A DNA stretch of 64,000 nucleotides from Lumbricus rubellus (Eukaryota > Annelida > Clitellata > Crassiclitellata > Lumbricidae), in assembly GCA_945859605.1 (NCBI GenBank), contig OX243815.1, forward strand, positions 40,235,959-40,299,958, in the 5' to 3' direction. Every line of letters begins with the position of its first letter. Within the stretch, counting starts at the first letter, position 1. The position numbers and the translations under genes are program-made. This document shows, piece by piece, positions 62,345-64,000 of the stretch. Below the pieces are notes generated by a model, which was not told the DNA's origin, did no database searches, and was given only the letters and a program-made list of their open reading frames with translations.

Positions 62345-62486
62345 GGTAAATGGCAACCACAATAAAAGCAACGTTGCCATGGTAAACAGCAACAACAAAA
62401 GCAACGTTGCCATGGTAAATGGCAACAACAAAAGCAACGTTGCCATGGTAAACGGCAACAACAATAAAAGCAACGTTGCCATGGAC
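62345..62486. repeat. 33-39 bp tandem repeat carrying four X-box-like cores
   Basis: Four copies of a unit ending agcaacgttgccatggtaaa. Each contains gttgccatgg, the core of an RFX X-box, about 3.4 kb upstream of the PIGX start. The match to the full X-box is imperfect (second half ggtaaa instead of ggtaac). Confidence 0.8.
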
Positions 62487-64000
62487 CAGAGATCAAATAA
62501 TTAATGTTGACTTTTACTGAACAGAAAGCGAGGTATTAGAAGTCGGATGAATACGACCAAAGCTTCTTAACTCTTGTTCATAGCCCGTAAATATATAAAT
62601 CAAACGCTTTGTTCAAATTACGGACAATAAACATTTAGTGACAATGAGGTGCAAGAATAATATAAAAGCTTGTGAAATTTTGTTCGTTTTGTGTTGTAAT
62701 TGTAATCAGAAACTTGTACAGTATCACTTCATATGAGACGAGTGCTATGCTAACCTAAACAATGTTGAAGTTCAGTAAAATAAGTGAACAATGCCTAGAC
62801 AACCAGAAAGCAATCAGTATCAGGTTCCTCAATGCAAGTAGAGTCAAACCAACAGATACCTGTTCAGGTTTGGTACCACATTTAGAGCTTGTGTACTGAG
62901 AATTGTGTGCAAAACACCCAAAGAGAATACAGTGCCACATGCTAACTAATGCTCTCAAAATCTCAACATTAATTGCTCCTAACGGTGATTTAAAGCTACC
63001 ATTTGCTGCTGCTCAGCTGTGCTGGCTGTGTAGCTGACGAATCTATACATGAAACGTGAAAGTTAATAAGTTACGATCCATCTTCATGCATTCAGTTCCT
63101 TTCTGATAGTATTCAGATTGCCAGCTGGTAAGGAGCAGAATTTTACTATGATCATAATTATATTGCTGTTAGCAACACATTTTTCCAGTTAAGCAGAATA
63201 TGCAGTCTGTATACATGAATAAATTACAGAATTTAATCTAATCTAATCTGGATACAATGGTACTGTAAACTGCATGCCTAGTCTCATACATTCTGAAACG
63301 CTGTACTGTTCTCGACACTTTAACAACAAACTGCATTGGTTTCCCAATTGCCTAATTTCAAAGGCCACTTAGACGTAAATGATAACTTTCCGGATACAAT
63401 TTTATTGCATTACAGTAAGAAAACTCAATCAACCTTGAGAATTCTTGATGTAAAAATATTTATGCTGTTACTGGAACTTAAAAAGTAGCACTTTTGTGTC
63501 AACAGAATATTATAATAGTTGACTAATACTGTGCTAAATGAAAATAATGGTCGAGAAAGTTTTCAAGATTCAAATTTAGCAGATGTCAGCAAAATCTTCA
63601 TCTGCAATTGTTCAAATGTTTGTGCTTCCTATATCATTAAAGACATTTTAACACCAGCACACTGCTATCTCTGATCCTCCAAAAATTGTCTCAAGTGGCA
63701 GAAAACATTGGTCACATTACCAAGGAGTCTAAAACATCCAAGTTACAGATTTATTTTAAAGACAAGGTGTGCTTGTCAAAGATATTTTCAAAGTACAATG
63801 TGTTACAGAAATAAGGACGATACGTCCAAGTTAAATACATTAAAGTATTCAAGTATGTGTGCTTGACAGATGTAAACAAAGGCTAGGTTACCTACTTTCT
63901 TACATGTGGATGATACTAATGTAATCATACAAATCCTTGGTAATTTGACCAAAACAAAAATTCTTTACCTATCAAAATGAATGTTATTGCATGCTGGCCC

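Larger units (their letters stand above)
58981..64000. other. AT-rich region upstream of PIGX without a recognisable gene
   Basis: No conserved frame on either strand. It contains an inverse LINE/SINE tail near 59560-59605, (TA)n runs at 60157-60222 and 61330-61460, an (ATA)n run at 61678-61714 and a short tandem repeat at 62345-62486. It could include untranslated sequence of a neighbour beyond the window, but nothing here shows that. Confidence 0.5.

Overview
The window is animal nuclear DNA. Genes are split by GT-AG introns, are spaced by long AT-rich non-coding DNA, and are surrounded by tRNA-derived SINEs, LINE fragments, hAT and Tc1/mariner elements and microsatellites. The gene set (RIIAD1, TPGS2, TOP3B, PIGX, an SLC7 transporter, a macro-CARD protein) and the repeat style suggest a marine invertebrate. 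An invertebrate deuterostome such as an echinoderm or hemichordate is my best guess, but the sequence does not prove it.

Layout. 1-4475: minisatellite and microsatellites, then 4476-5464 (+), the last coding exon of a cationic amino acid transporter (SLC7 type) with a long Gln-rich cytosolic tail. 8721-10684 (-): RIIAD1 complete in four exons. 12.1-13.3 kb: a mariner-like element with long inverted repeats. 14.1-15.6 kb (-): a frame-shifted coding relic. 17449-23793 (+): a five-exon gene predicted to encode a 628-residue KH-like/macro/CARD/CARD protein, the most unusual gene here. 28.9-32.9 kb (-): TPGS2, seven exons, with an unresolved 3' end. 34.2-35.3 kb: a foldback DNA element. 35947-52525 (-): TOP3B complete in 16 exons (865 residues); its introns hold SINEs, a LINE, a Tc1-like element and two hAT elements with target-site duplications. 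55060-58980 (-): PIGX complete in five exons, with an expanded pentapeptide tail. 59-64 kb: no gene seen.

The genes do not form one pathway. RIIAD1 and TPGS2 belong to ciliary/flagellar biology, TOP3B is a DNA/RNA topoisomerase, PIGX serves GPI-anchor synthesis in the ER, and the macro-CARD protein looks like an innate-immune or cell-death adaptor. All exon models were built by eye: open frames were joined at GT-AG sites with matching phase, and by recognition of family sequence patterns. No transcript data or database search was available.
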